A stretch of 64,000 nucleotides of DNA from Manihot esculenta (Eukaryota > Streptophyta > Magnoliopsida > Malpighiales > Euphorbiaceae): assembly GCF_001659605.2 (NCBI RefSeq), contig NC_035171.2, forward strand, positions 6,154,886 to 6,218,885, written 5' to 3'. A model generated the notes under the pieces. It saw nothing but the letters and a program-made list of their open reading frames with translations, searched no databases and had not been told where the DNA came from. Positions 50,062-60,580 of this stretch are shown here, one piece after another (the stretch's first letter is position 1; the number at the start of each line of letters is the position of its first letter). Made by a program: the position numbers and the translations under genes.

Positions 50062-51113
50062 AGAAAGGGTGAATGAGGCAACCTTTTGAAGTCTGGTTGA
50101 ATCGCTCATGTATCTTAAAAATACAAGACCTGACATAGTTCATGCTATGAGCATTTTATCAAGGCACATGAGCCAACCAAGCACAACACATTTGATAGCT
50201 GCCAAGAGGATACTCCGCTATATCAAAGGAACTAAGAGCTTTTGTATTCATTATAAGTCCGAAGAAGAATCAAATCTCATTGGCTACACAGACAGTGACT
50301 GGATAGGAAGCATCAATGACAGGAAGAGCACAAGTGGATATGCATTCTTCCTTAGAACAAAGATAATCTCATGGTCCTTAAGAAAGCAAAAGACAATAGC
50401 TTTATTGTAACAGCCCGGCCCGTACGCACGGCACTGTTACCACTCACGGCCCAGGGCTATCCCTCGCCTGGCCTCTTGCCACCTCGGGCTTTCCACTGGC
50501 GTCGTGAGCAGCTCTTAACATCCCTTCACCCTCACGGGTTCCAGGCAGGATTTGTCCCTCGGGGGAGCCATTACGGCCCGCCCTAGCCCGAGTGGATTTG
50601 GCCCAATTCCTTCCTCTGGGAATTAGGTCGCCTCCCCCACTGCTCGAACCCTTGACCTCCCACTTTAAGGGAATAGTCTGGCGAGAGTGAGTACCAATTG
50701 TTCCAATGCCCAGAGGCTGCTCACAGTGGCTGGGCCCAGAGGAAGGGATGTTAAGAGCTGCTCACAGTGGCTGGGCCCAGAGGAAGGTCACGGGCCGTGA
50801 GTGGTAACAGTGCCGTGCGAAAAGGGCCGGGCTGTTACATTTATTATCAACTGAAATTGAATATATAGTAGCTACAAGCGTCGTATGTGAAGCAATATGG
50901 CTAAGAAGACTTCTGCAAGATCTGCAACAAGAAATCAAGATGCCAATGACTATCTATTGCAATAACATGTCAACTATTGCAGTGAAAAAGAATCTAGTCT
51001 TAAGCAGCAGAATGAAGTACATAGAGTTATGGCATCACTTCATTTGAGAGCTCGTTGATAAAAGAGAAATTTCAATATATTTTTATAAGACCGACGAGCA
51101 AGTTGCAGATACT
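50062..51113 (+). pseudogene. Ty1/Copia reverse transcriptase C-terminus / RNase H remnant
   Basis: The frame from about 50095 reads SLMYLKNTRPDIVHAMSILS, then KRILRYIKGTKSF, IGYTDSDWIGS, DRKSTSGYAFFL and SWSLRKQKTIALLS. After a 434-bp insertion it resumes with TEIEYIVATSVVCEAIWLRRLL and ends in stops near 51050-51115. The (Y)TDSDWAG, RKSTSGY and EAEYIA-type motifs are diagnostic of Copia RNase H. It is cut off at 51113 by an LTR of another family. Confidence 0.88.
50401..50844. mobile_element. 434-bp inverted-repeat element with tRNA-like boxes
   Basis: Insert 50406-50839 is flanked by perfect 5-bp duplications TTTAT (50401-50405, 50840-50844). Ends are inverted: TGTAACAGCCCGGCCC / GGGCCGGGCTGTTACA, with CACGGCACTGTTACCACTCA also shared inverted. 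Much more GC-rich than its surroundings. On the minus strand a TGGTACTCACTC stretch (near 50690) and a GGGTTCGAGCA stretch (near 50640-50652) are spaced like pol III A and B boxes. A 30-bp direct repeat (GCTGCTCACAGTGGCTGGGC...) occurs at 50716 and 50756. TG...CA ends plus 5-bp duplication also fit a solo LTR or TRIM; class unresolved. Confidence 0.8.
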
Positions 51114-52001
51114 TGATCAGTCCAAATTTAGACCACTTTATCATGATATTATTAATGTTAATTTACACTTTTTCCACCTAATTTTGTGATTTTGATCTTA
51201 TTTTGCAGAAAATGGTAGAAAGAGGTAATTTGGAGAAAATGTCCTTAAAACTACCTAAAATGGAACAAAGGAGAGCAAGTATGCTAAGATGCAACTTGAG
51301 AGAAGACAAATAAGGAAAGTAATTTGAAATTCAAAATTCAAATTTCAAATCTCCAAGAGAATTTAAAATTCAAAAATCAAGATGCAGCTAAATAAGGAAA
51401 GTGGCAAATAAGGAAAGTGCAGTCAACAGAGCAAATTGAAATTCAAATCTTCAAGAAGCCTTTTCCTTATTGAAGAAGCCAAATCTCAAGAAGATGCACA
51501 TTCAAAATTTAAAATTCAAATTCAGCTTGTCAAGGAAGCCAAAGAAGACATACTTGCCCCCCAAGTCTTGCACATTCAAAATTCAAAATTCAAAAGAGAG
51601 GCTCCACCTCATTAATGTGTATTGGGCGGCAAGGGCAGCAAGGAGATCAACTTGGGCAACAAATAAGAAGCTAGGGCAACACATAAAGCCTATAAAAGCA
51701 TCCCTTCAAGCGCCAGCCACACACACCCTTCACTCTCCACATTTGGCCGCCCATCACTCTTTCTTCTCCAAGGCTTCGACCTCTCTTCTCTCTTCTTCTT
51801 TTCTTCTTTTTTTTTGGTTTTGTTTCAGTCATGAGTGGTTGAAACCTTTTATTCTAGTTGAAGATTGGTTGAAACTTTAGTTGTTTTATGGATTGGGAGA
51901 TCTGAACATACATTGTTTAACTTTTGTTTATTCAATATTTATGCAATTTCATGCTTGATTCCATTATTGCTTTGTTATTTTGATCAATGTGTGATAGCGG
52001 T
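51114..52001 (+). mobile_element. LTR of a Ty3/Gypsy-type family, plus orientation
   Basis: Begins TGATCAG after the Copia remnant. It shares ordered blocks (TTTGCAGAAAATGG, GGAGAAAATG, CAAAGGAGAGCAAG, CTAGTTGAAG) with the reverse complements of the LTRs at 52002-53408 and 56953-58672. No coding content; the open frame 51470-51880 is compositional. Confidence 0.55.
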
Positions 52002-53408
52002 TGTCGAAACCGTAAAAAATAAACCTATTTTCAATCAACAAAATAATTTGTAGATAGTGGTAATAGGGTTGAACCACAGGGAATTGACATTACGAATTTT
52101 CTTATTAATGACTTGGACAAATAAAATAAAAGTAGATAAAAGAGGGGGGTTTTGTTTTGAAGAGTTAAAGCTGAATAAAAGAAAGCAATAATTAAATAAA
52201 TGAGTAAATCAATGGGAGAAAGATTCTAGTTGAAGTATGGATCTATTTCAGCTTGTTTAGAATTGATCATTGATCTTTTTGATACTCCTATTTATTTCAA
52301 TAAGTTAGTTTAGGATGTGTAAAAAGCTTCTCACAATCCAAATTCTTCCTTAGTTTTAGTTCGATTAGGAAATGTTTACTAATCAAACTCTAGTTAACAA
52401 GTTGCCAAGGAACGTCCTTGGAATTTTTTACTTTTCAACTGCTAACTGCATTAAGACTTAGAGAAATCCAACTCTAACCTTGCCAACCGCGTGGTCAAGT
52501 TTAGATTATGCAATAGATTATAATTGAGCTCAAACAATCTAAGCAATTACGGACCTAAATCATTTAAACAATATATTACTCATGCAATTAAAAGCAACAT
52601 GCCTTAATTGATTCTAAAAGCAAAGCAATAATTATAGAAAGATCAAGTTGCATAAATATTGAAAATAAATAAGAGTTTAATTATGGAGTTTTAAATCTCC
52701 CAATTTATCACAAATCTGAAATTTTCCAACTTCAACTAGAAAAGAAAAGTGTTTAGCCACTCATGGTGGACAAATACACAAAAAAGAAAGAAGAAAGGAA
52801 GATTGAGAGGGCTGCTGTGATTCTGCTGACTTTCTGCAGAATTTTCAATGGTGGAGATTGATTTTTGCTGGTTTGCGGCTGCCTCCTTTTATAGGTGAAG
52901 AGTCCTAATCCAATTAGGACTTGGAATCCTAATTTGAATTGGTCTTTTTGTGGTCTTTTACTCCTTTGCTTTTGTATTTAATTATGGATGAGTTCTTCTT
53001 GAGAAAGTCTTTCTTGGAGTGACTCTTGGAGATGTCCTAGGATTGATCTTGAAGTGTTTGAAGTAGGATAGGACTTCAATGCTTTTGAATTTTGAATTCT
53101 GCCTTTTTTCCGCTCTGTTGTCTGCCTCTGTGTCATTTTGATTTGGGCAGTGATTTGCCCAAATTGCTTGCCCCAATCGCTGTCTGTGAGTTAGTCCCAG
53201 TTTACTGCTTCAGCTTGATTTGGGCAGTGATTTGGCCAAATCACTTTAACCCAATCACTTTTTCAGCCTTTTTCTGCACTTTTTCTCCAACTTTCTATTT
53301 TCTTTCTTTTCTGTAAAAACATGACAAAAACCATAAATTAAGCTGGAAAATGTGTAATTAAGCAGTAATAAAGATAATAAAAATGTGGCTAAATTATGTT
53401 TGATCGAA
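52002..53408 (-). mobile_element. LTR, minus orientation, with adjoining polypurine tract
   Basis: Starts TGTCGAAACC, like the LTR at 56953. Its minus-strand upstream side (53409-53460) carries the complement of GACAAGCAAAAAGTTAGGTG and TGTGGGGGTA, i.e. the 3' end of a retrotransposon with its polypurine tract. It abuts a plus-orientation relative, making a head-to-head LTR pair. Confidence 0.7.
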
Positions 53409-53733
53409 TACCCCCACACCTAACTTTTTGCTTGTCCTCAAGCAACAAATAACTTAGTCAATCAAGCTCCTTTTTCTTTTGAGTCTAAGTACCACTTAAT
53501 CAGCCCCCTAGACTCCTAAACTGAAGTATCACAGTATAGAGAACATGCACCAAGGTTGTCCTCTCCTTTCCTTGTTTCCTTTCACCTACCGTGGCCAAGA
53601 GAAAGTTTTTTTGTTCAATCATGCTTATTCTTTTGTTTTAAGCTTGATGCAACCCCTAAGAGTAACTTGCCCTTTTTCAAACACACTTTTTTATTCAGCA
53701 GCACTTATTCTTATCCTTGCCTGAAAAAGTCAT

Positions 53734-54679
53734 TAAGCCTTGAGACTTAGAGAAACCTAATTCTAACCTTGCCAACCGCGTGGTCAAGTTTAGATTATGC
53801 AACCGATTATACTTAAGTTTAAACAACCTAAGCAATTATGGACCTAAATCATTCAAACAATATATTACTCAAGCAATTAAAAGCAATAGGCCTTAATTGA
53901 TTCTAAAAGCAAAGCAATAATAATAGAAAGATCAAGTTGCATAAATATTGAAAATAAATAAGAGTTTAATAATGGAGTTTTAAATCTCCCAATTCATCAC
54001 AAATCTGAAATTTCCCAACTTCAACTAGAAGAGAAGGTGTTTAGCCACTCATGATGGACAAAATCACAAAAGAAAGAAGAAAATAAAGATGGAGAGGCTG
54101 TTGCCGAGATTCTGCAGTGATTCCGAAGGTGGAGAGATGATCCTTGCTGGTTTTGGAGCTGTCCCTTTTATAGGTGAAGATTCCTAGTTCAATTAGGGCT
54201 TGGAATCCCAATTTTGACTTGGTCTTTTGTAGTCTTTGATTCCTCTTTTGATTTTGTATTTAATTGTGAATGAAATTCCTTGAGTGAAAGACCTTCTTGT
54301 GGCTCTTGGAATTGAGTTTGTAGTGTTTGAAGTAGGATTGGACTTCTCCACTTTTGAATTTTGATTTTCTGCTCTTCTTTCCCGTGCTACTGGTCTCTCT
54401 GGCATTAGTGTGATTTGGGCGGGTGATTTGGGCAAATCACTTGCCCAAATCGTTTCTGTAAATTACTTCCAGGTTTCTGCCTTTAGCCTTCTGCTTTGGT
54501 TTCCTGCGAGTGATTTGGTCAAATCACTCTGACCCAATCAATTTCCCAGCTTTTTCTTCACTTTTTCTCTAACTTTCCATTTTCTTCCTTTTCTGCAAAA
54601 AAATCACAAAAACATAAATTAAGCTGGAAAAATGTGTAATTAAACAGTAATAAAAATGTGGCTAAATTATATTTGATCA
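53734..54679 (-). repeat. partial second copy of the same LTR
   Basis: About 945 bp nearly repeat 52450-53408 (e.g. CTTGCCAACCGCGTGGTCAA at both). The copy joins 325 bp of the element's 3' internal DNA (53409-53733) on its left and a gag fragment on its right, so it is a rearranged direct duplication rather than a simple solo LTR. Confidence 0.75.
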
Positions 54680-54761
54680 ATGAGTAAGCTTGAATCACAA
54701 GGAAAGCTACCTTCCCAAACTGAGATCAATCCAAGGCAGAATGCTAGTGCCATCACCTCTG
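54680..54761 (+). pseudogene. retrotransposon gag fragment
   Basis: 27 codons read MSKLESQGKLPSQTEINPR and then QNASAIT. This is the well-conserved (GKLPSQ.E.NP...SAIT) stretch found in gag-pol of plant Athila/Tat-like Gypsy elements. It is broken on both sides by LTR sequence. Confidence 0.7.
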
Positions 54762-55103
54762 CCCGAAAATGGAGAGAAAGCTCTCCCATTTTCGAGCTGA
54801 AGGCCTCTTATAGGTGGCTGGATAAACTACCTTCGGCGGCTGAAAAAGATGGTCCAGCGGCGGCATGGAGAAACCACCTTCGACGAGCGAACTTGAAGGT
54901 TTGGCGGCCGAACCTGGGTTTTCCTTCAAAACTCTTCTCTTTCTTTTTAACACAAAACTCTAAAAGAAAAATTTTCAAATTCATTTTATGAAAATCTTAA
55001 TTTTTACCCTTCTAAAAGTTTCCAGCCTCGAGATTCTGGATTCCAACGGGAATTCCATCGGAAGATTTGAAATTTCGACGCCAGAATTTAGCCCGGTATT
55101 ACA
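54762..55103 (-). mobile_element. 5' part of a TGTAATACC-type LTR, minus orientation
   Basis: The reverse complement starts TGTAATACCGGGCTAAATTC at 55103 and continues with the same landmarks as the LTRs at 55573 and 60581: an AGGTTCGGCCGCC-type stretch, then TATAAGAGGCC and CTCTCCATTTTCGGGC. It is truncated after about 340 bp at the gag fragment. Confidence 0.75.
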
Positions 55104-55131
55104 AATGTTTAAAAGGCTTTTAAAATGGACG

Positions 55132-55299
55132 GTTGATTCAAATTTTTTATGTAGTCCGTCTGTGCCGTGTGAAAAAATTGAATTAGATGATGGTGATTTG
55201 ACCTATACAAGCATTAAGAAGCCTAAATCACCCATGTCAGCTTCATGTGTAAACGCTAAAGTTACTTTTATTGGAGCACATCCTTCGGGCTGTGAATAA
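55132..55299 (+). pseudogene. polygalacturonase C-terminal fragment (second paralogue)
   Basis: 55 codons, VDSNFLCSPSVPCEKIELDD, then GDLTYTSIKKPK and a C-terminus ending GAHPSGCE, matching 49411-49567 but better preserved (no internal stop). The 5' part was lost at the LTR insertion just upstream. It indicates a former tandem polygalacturonase pair. Confidence 0.85.
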
Positions 55300-55572
55300 C
55301 TTTAAAATTTATTGTGGTAATTAATTATTCATTTGCATACAAATTTTATCGGCGCTGGAGGTCCCTCCAACTAGTTGCTCCATGGCTATATAGACAGAAA
55401 ATGCCATGGCATCTTTCCTTGCTTATATTTTCAGTCGGGACTATGCTTGGCGATGGTAAGGTGTGTATTATGCTTTCGCTTTAATATCTGCCATTTCTGG
55501 TTTTCCTTCCTTGAGCCTTGTTTTTCGGGTGTTGAGTTGTGTTCTTAAGTTTTTTGTTGTTTGGATGCTTTG
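55300..55572. other. unassigned spacer
   Basis: Downstream flank of the polygalacturonase fragment. There is a TATATAGACAGA stretch near 55388 but no coding sequence or repeat end recognised. Confidence 0.35.
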
Positions 55573-56952
55573 TGTAATACCCGGCTAGACTCCGGTATCG
55601 GAATTCCTACCGTCCGGTGGAATCTCGGATGTTGAAAACCTCTAGAAGGGTAAAAACATGTTTATATAAAATGTTTTCATGTATTTTATGGTTTTAAGTA
55701 AGAAAGAAATTGAGTTTTGAATGAAAAGACCATGGAGGCATTTTCAGGTTCGGCCGTCGAACCTCAAGTTCGGCTGCCGAACATTGGATAGTTTAGAGGG
55801 GTAAGTTAGGCTTCCGAAAGTGGCTCAGGTTCGGCCGCCGAACTTGCATGAGTTTTGGAGGCACTTTAGACTTCCGAAGGTGGTCTGATCAGCCCCTATA
55901 AAAGGGCTCCATGGCCAAAACGGGCAAGCTTTCTCTCCTATTTTTGGCCAACAGTGAGTCCATGCTCTCCTATGGTTGGTTTTGTTGATTTTCCTCAAAT
56001 CTTTCAAGTTTTAACGAGTTCTAACTTGGTTTTGAAGAGTTTTGGAGCTAAGATCGAGTTTTGGAGCTTGGAGACCCAAGGAGCTAGATTTCTCCCATCT
56101 CCGAGTTTAGATCGCCTCCCTTCTCGATCTTCAAGAGGTAAGAGTAGATCCTTAGCTCATTTCATGTTTTAAACAAGTTTTATGAAAGTTTATGGAGTAG
56201 AAATGCATGTTTAGGTTAATGTTGAGTATATGGACAATGTGTGTTGTATATGTATGTTTGATGTGTTTTAGTTGGGGTTTAGGATAGTTTGAGGCCCCTA
56301 TGAGCTTATGTATGTGTATATGCATGTTGTGGATGTGTTGGTTTTGAGTTGGAAAGTGTTGGGAGGCAAATGTGCATTGTGGAGGCTGAATTCTGCCCTT
56401 TGGAAGAACTCAGGTTCGGCAGCCGAAGGGACTTTCGGCCGTCGAACCTGCCTGTGGAGGCAAGCCTTTGGCTGCAGAACCCTGCCCCCGAAAGTGGACT
56501 TTCAGCTCTGGAAGGGAGTTTCGGCCGCCGAAGGTGCCGCCAAACATGCATGAGTTTCGGATCTGGAAGGAACCTTCGGCCGCCGAAAGTGCCGCCGAAG
56601 GTGCATGACTTTCGGCTCTGGAGGGACTTTCGGCCGCCGAACCTGCCGCCGAAAGTGTCCTGTTCAGCCTTCCTTTGCATGATTTCTATGATTGTTTTAA
56701 GGTGTTTTAGGGGGTTTTTGGAGAGTATTTTAGAGTCATGTTCATGTATGTTTGGTCCCTCATTTGAGTCCACCTGTGTAGGTTCGGACCCGAGGAACCG
56801 AGGACCCCAGCAGTGAGATAGCTACTTCAGAGTCTTGTCAGAGCTAGCCTGAGGTGAGTAGAATGGACCTTTATTTCCAAAGCAAATAAATAAATTTGAG
56901 CATGTTCATGCATCACGAATGCCATGTAATATATTAGGTTGTGACTCGCAGT
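55573..56952 (+). mobile_element. 5' 1.4 kb of a TGTAATACCC-type LTR, cut by a nested element
   Basis: Starts TGTAATACCCGGCTAGACTC and runs parallel to the LTR at 60581 through the shared block TTCGGACCCGAGGAACCGAG, stopping where another LTR begins at 56953. It carries at least seven near-perfect TTCGGCNGCCGAA palindromes. A 155-codon minus-strand frame (56306-56773) is a by-product of this repeat composition. Confidence 0.85.
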
Positions 56953-59698
56953 TGTCGAAGCCGGTCAAAAATAACATTTCTGGTTATCAACAATTCTATA
57001 TTTGCAGATAGTGGTGAAAAGATCGAATCCACAGGAAATTGAAAACTTACCTATTTCTCTTTTTGGGACCAAGAAAATAAACTGAAACAATAATAAACTA
57101 AAAATGAGATAAAAACTGAAAGTGGAATTAAATGAGATAAACTGAAAATTGGGATCAAAACTGTCAACAAAATAACAGGGGGGGTTTGAGATTGATTGTA
57201 GTAAACTAATAATGAGAAAAATAATGGAAAGCAAATAATTAAATAAAAAGTAATCAATAATGAGAAAGTTGTAATTGAAGTATTGGATTCACTTTAGTTG
57301 TTGGGATTGATCACAGACACTTTGTTCTTTTGGGTTGATTCAATAGATTAGTTATGGAGATGGAAGACGTTTCTCACCACCATTATCTCTTCTTATGATT
57401 AAACCAATTAGGAAACGTCCTCTAATTAATTACTAATTAACAAATTGCCAAGGAACGTCCTTGGGCCTCAGGCATCAAAACAATTGTCAATTGCATTAAA
57501 AAATAGAGAGATCCAATCCTAGCTACCCAAACGTATGGAGATAACGCTAGATCATACAATTTCCTTGGGTTTTATCCCAAGTGTTCTCATGTAAGAATAA
57601 TCTAAGCAATTACGGACTTAAATTATTCAAACTAACAAATAATTATTTTGCAATCAAAAATCAACGTAGATCTCAATAACAAAATAATATGAAAATTAAA
57701 TATGAAATTGCATGAATATTGAATTTCCAAAAATTAAACAATATTTGATCAAGTCTCACAACCCATTAATCAACTAAAATTTCAACCAATATTCAACTAG
57801 ATTAAAGAAATCAGCCACTCATTGGCTGAATTAAAAACTGAAAAAAAAAGGAAAAAAAAAAGAGGAAGAAGGAACCGAAGGATGGGCGGAGAGTCTTGAC
57901 GGAACTGTCGAATTGAGAATTGAATGTCTCCGTGGTTGTCCACGTAAGAGCCCTTAAATAGGACGAGAGGAGAGTGTGACCTAGCTCCCACGTGCGCGAA
58001 AACGGTCCATGTGCAGTGAGAGGTCCACATGAAGTGCTTGGGCTGTCCGTGCGCTGGAAAGGGTGAAGTGGAGTGTGGGCCATGTGTTGGAGTTGATGAA
58101 ATGGGAGCGTGGAAGTACTTTGGCAGGGCCCATGTGCAAGTGCTGGCCATTTGCGCGTGAATGCATTTGTGGGCTGGCCATGCGTTGATTCTTTTTTGAT
58201 CTGGTCCATAAGCGTGAGTGATGAAGCGGGCCCATGTGCATGTGTCCCACACTTGCCTTTTGCACACGTGAGGCGTGTGGCTCGGCCATGAGTGCAAGGT
58301 GGAGGCGGGCCATGTGCGTGAATTGATGATGCGCTTGGCCCATTGGCGTGAAGCGCTTTCCAAGCTTTGGCCATGTGCGGGAGCTTGCGGGAATGGGCTG
58401 TTCAAGCTTTGGCTGGAGCTTGGTCCATAAGCGGGCCCAAGTGCTTGAATATTTAAGCTTCAAAATATTTTCCTCATTTAGCTTGACTTGAATCTAATTT
58501 AGCAGGCTTGCTCTCTTTTGCTCCAAATAAGGCAGTTTTAGGGGGATTTTCTCCAAAATGTCCTTTTATACCACTTTCTGCAAAATAATATTAAAAGTAA
58601 TAAATTAAGCAGAAATTATGTAAATATTCATCAATAATATTAATATAAAATGGATTAATTTATGTTCTATCAAATACCCCCACACTTAGCCTTTTGCTTG
58701 TCCTCAAATAAATAAACATAGTTAAATAAGTCTTCTTACTTTAGATCTTTATTTCCACTTAAGCTCTTACTCAAGACACCTATTTTGAATCATTGCAGTG
58801 AAGAATATATGCAAGAAGATTACTCACCTTCTTTCCTTGTTTCCCTTTGCTTACTATGGCTAGGATTTGTTTTACTCAAGAGAGAGATCATACATGCATA
58901 TATTATTTGTTCAGATAAGACTTTTTCTAGCTTTCAGAGTGACTTGCCCCTACCTTGAAGTACTTTATTCAGCTTTTTGCACTTTTAATTTTGCTTGAAC
59001 AAGTCACCAACCTTTTGACATGAAGGTACATATTTGTGATACCCACCCCCAGTTACTCAGTTGGTCACCTGTCCAAGTGGCTACTAGCTCTGTTCATAGT
59101 CTTTTGACCATTGGAACAATTTTCAATTTGTGTTTTTGAAGTCTAAGTCTTTGTGAATTTCTTTCTCTCAATGATTTGGGCAAATCAACACCAATTGCTA
59201 AATCAAGTCATGTTAAGTTCATTCACACAATTTTCAATTTATTCTTTCTAATGAGTGTCATCAATATATTTTTCACCATGGCAAACTCAAAGATTCAATT
59301 CAAAAAGTAATTCTCAAACATGAATATAACTCACTGCAATTGATTCAACATAAGTTTAAAGAGTTATCACATCAATGGGGTCATGGAAAGAAAAGCTCAT
59401 CCAACATAGTCTCTATGATGAGTAAAGCATCTCAAAAAAACGGAAACAAAAATAAATAATAAAAAAAACTGTGGCTATTTGTGTATGTTATTGAAAGCAA
59501 AAAAAATGAAAAATTTCAACTAATGCAAGCAAACTAAAAATCAAAGCAAAAATAAACTTAAAAAGTAAAAATTCAAAAATATGCACCCCCACACCTAAAT
59601 CATGCATTGTCCTCAATGTAATAGAAACATAAAAGAACAAAGAAAACTGAGTACTCCCCTGGGTGTGGTGTGCATGGTGCGATCCTCTTGATCAAGGC

Positions 59699-60025
59699 TC
59701 AAGTAATTGGAGAAGGGAAAAGAGTCCCAACTGCATTGAGCAAAAAGTGTAGCACTCCTTTTGATTTTGTCATAGCACATCCTATTTTTTCCATGTACTC
59801 ATGAAACAACATGATTAGCCTCTCCCCTTTCAGATGAGGTGTGCCTCTAGCCCTTATGTTTGCATTTTTGAGATGATTGGGCAGAACTTTGAACTCCACT
59901 TCATGTTTTTCTATGGCTAGCTGCAATTTAGTACTGAATTCAGGCAAAACAAACTCTACCTTATCCGGAGGTTCGGGAAGGGATTGATCCACATGATCCT
60001 TTGGTTTAGGTGCTTGGAATACCAT
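59699..60025 (-). CDS. retroelement internal ORF, unknown function
   Basis: 108 codons on the minus strand (MVFQAPKPKDHVDQSLPEPP at the start, then LPEFSTKLQLAIEKHEVEFK). It sits between the acidic ORF and the polypurine tract of the same element. Not recognised; possibly the tail of the same protein after a frame break. Confidence 0.3.
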   Translation of the reverse strand: MVFQAPKPKDHVDQSLPEPPDKVEFVLPEFSTKLQLAIEKHEVEFKVLPNHLKNANIRARGTPHLKGERLIMLFHEYMEKIGCAMTKSKGVLHFLLNAVGTLFPSPIT

Positions 60026-60133
60026 TTGTTCCTTGTGAGCATGGACTGAAAGGCTTTCAAGTACTCCTTCTTGCGCAAGATCTGACTGAAAGGGGAGCTG
60101 AAGAGTAGTTGGATTCGGTGGCCGAAAGATGGC

Positions 60134-60577
60134 TCAGTTCGGCGGTCGAAGGATGGTTTCAGTTTGCGATGGGAGCTGAGGTACAGGGTCCGGCGGCCGA
60201 AAGATGGTGGAGTTCGGCGGCCAGAAATTCATGGCTTCAGTTTGCGCAAGTCCTTCCTGAAGTGGTGCGACATAGCTCTCTTCAGTCTGTGCTTGGCTGC
60301 AGTTCACCTGTTGGATGCAACAGTCAGTTTCTGTCAATTCTGGCTCTTTCTGAGTCTCTTCCCTGCAAAGATCATCATTTAGTATATCATCTTGATTTAC
60401 ATAAAAAACATTTTCACTCAAACAATCAATGATATCTAAATTATCAACAGGTTCTGTTTGATCAGTTTGTTTGGACAAACAGTTTTCTGGTTGTGCCTCT
60501 TCAGCAGCTTGTTCTTGTACTTGCCAACTTTCCTCATCATCCTCCATGTTTTGAAGCTCTTGCTCTCTTCTCAACAT
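60134..60577 (-). CDS. retroelement internal ORF, acidic Gln-rich protein of unknown function
   Basis: 147 codons on the minus strand, acidic and Gln-rich (EDDEESWQVQEQAAEEAQPE). It ends in repeated FRPPD/LRPPN segments encoded by TTCGGCGGCCGAA-type palindromes. No known domain. It lies in the internal part of the element with the LTR at 56953 and may continue past the junction at 60580. Low confidence that it is a translated unit. Confidence 0.35.
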   Translation of the reverse strand: MLRREQELQNMEDDEESWQVQEQAAEEAQPENCLSKQTDQTEPVDNLDIIDCLSENVFYVNQDDILNDDLCREETQKEPELTETDCCIQQVNCSQAQTEESYVAPLQEGLAQTEAMNFWPPNSTIFRPPDPVPQLPSQTETILRPPN

Positions 60578-60580
60578 GGA

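Larger units (their letters stand above)
56953..60580 (-). mobile_element. LTR retrotransposon 3' part (LTR plus internal DNA), minus orientation
   Basis: 56953-58672 is a 1.72-kb LTR (TGTCGAAGCC ... CTATCA on the plus strand). Right of it, on the minus strand, are GACAAGCAAAAGGCTAAGTG and the polypurine tract TGTGGGGGTA, marking a 3' LTR. The internal region continues to 60580, where an LTR of another family begins. Two frames remain (59699-60025 and 60134-60577). The rest of the element probably lies beyond the nested insertion outside this window. Confidence 0.75.

Noticed and set aside
57797..58463. Three overlapping minus-strand frames of 160-202 codons, His/Trp/Pro-rich (THGPHS, AHGP)
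   Set aside because: They lie inside the LTR 56953-58672 and are open in all three frames because of a GGCCCATGTGC-type repeat; no known protein.
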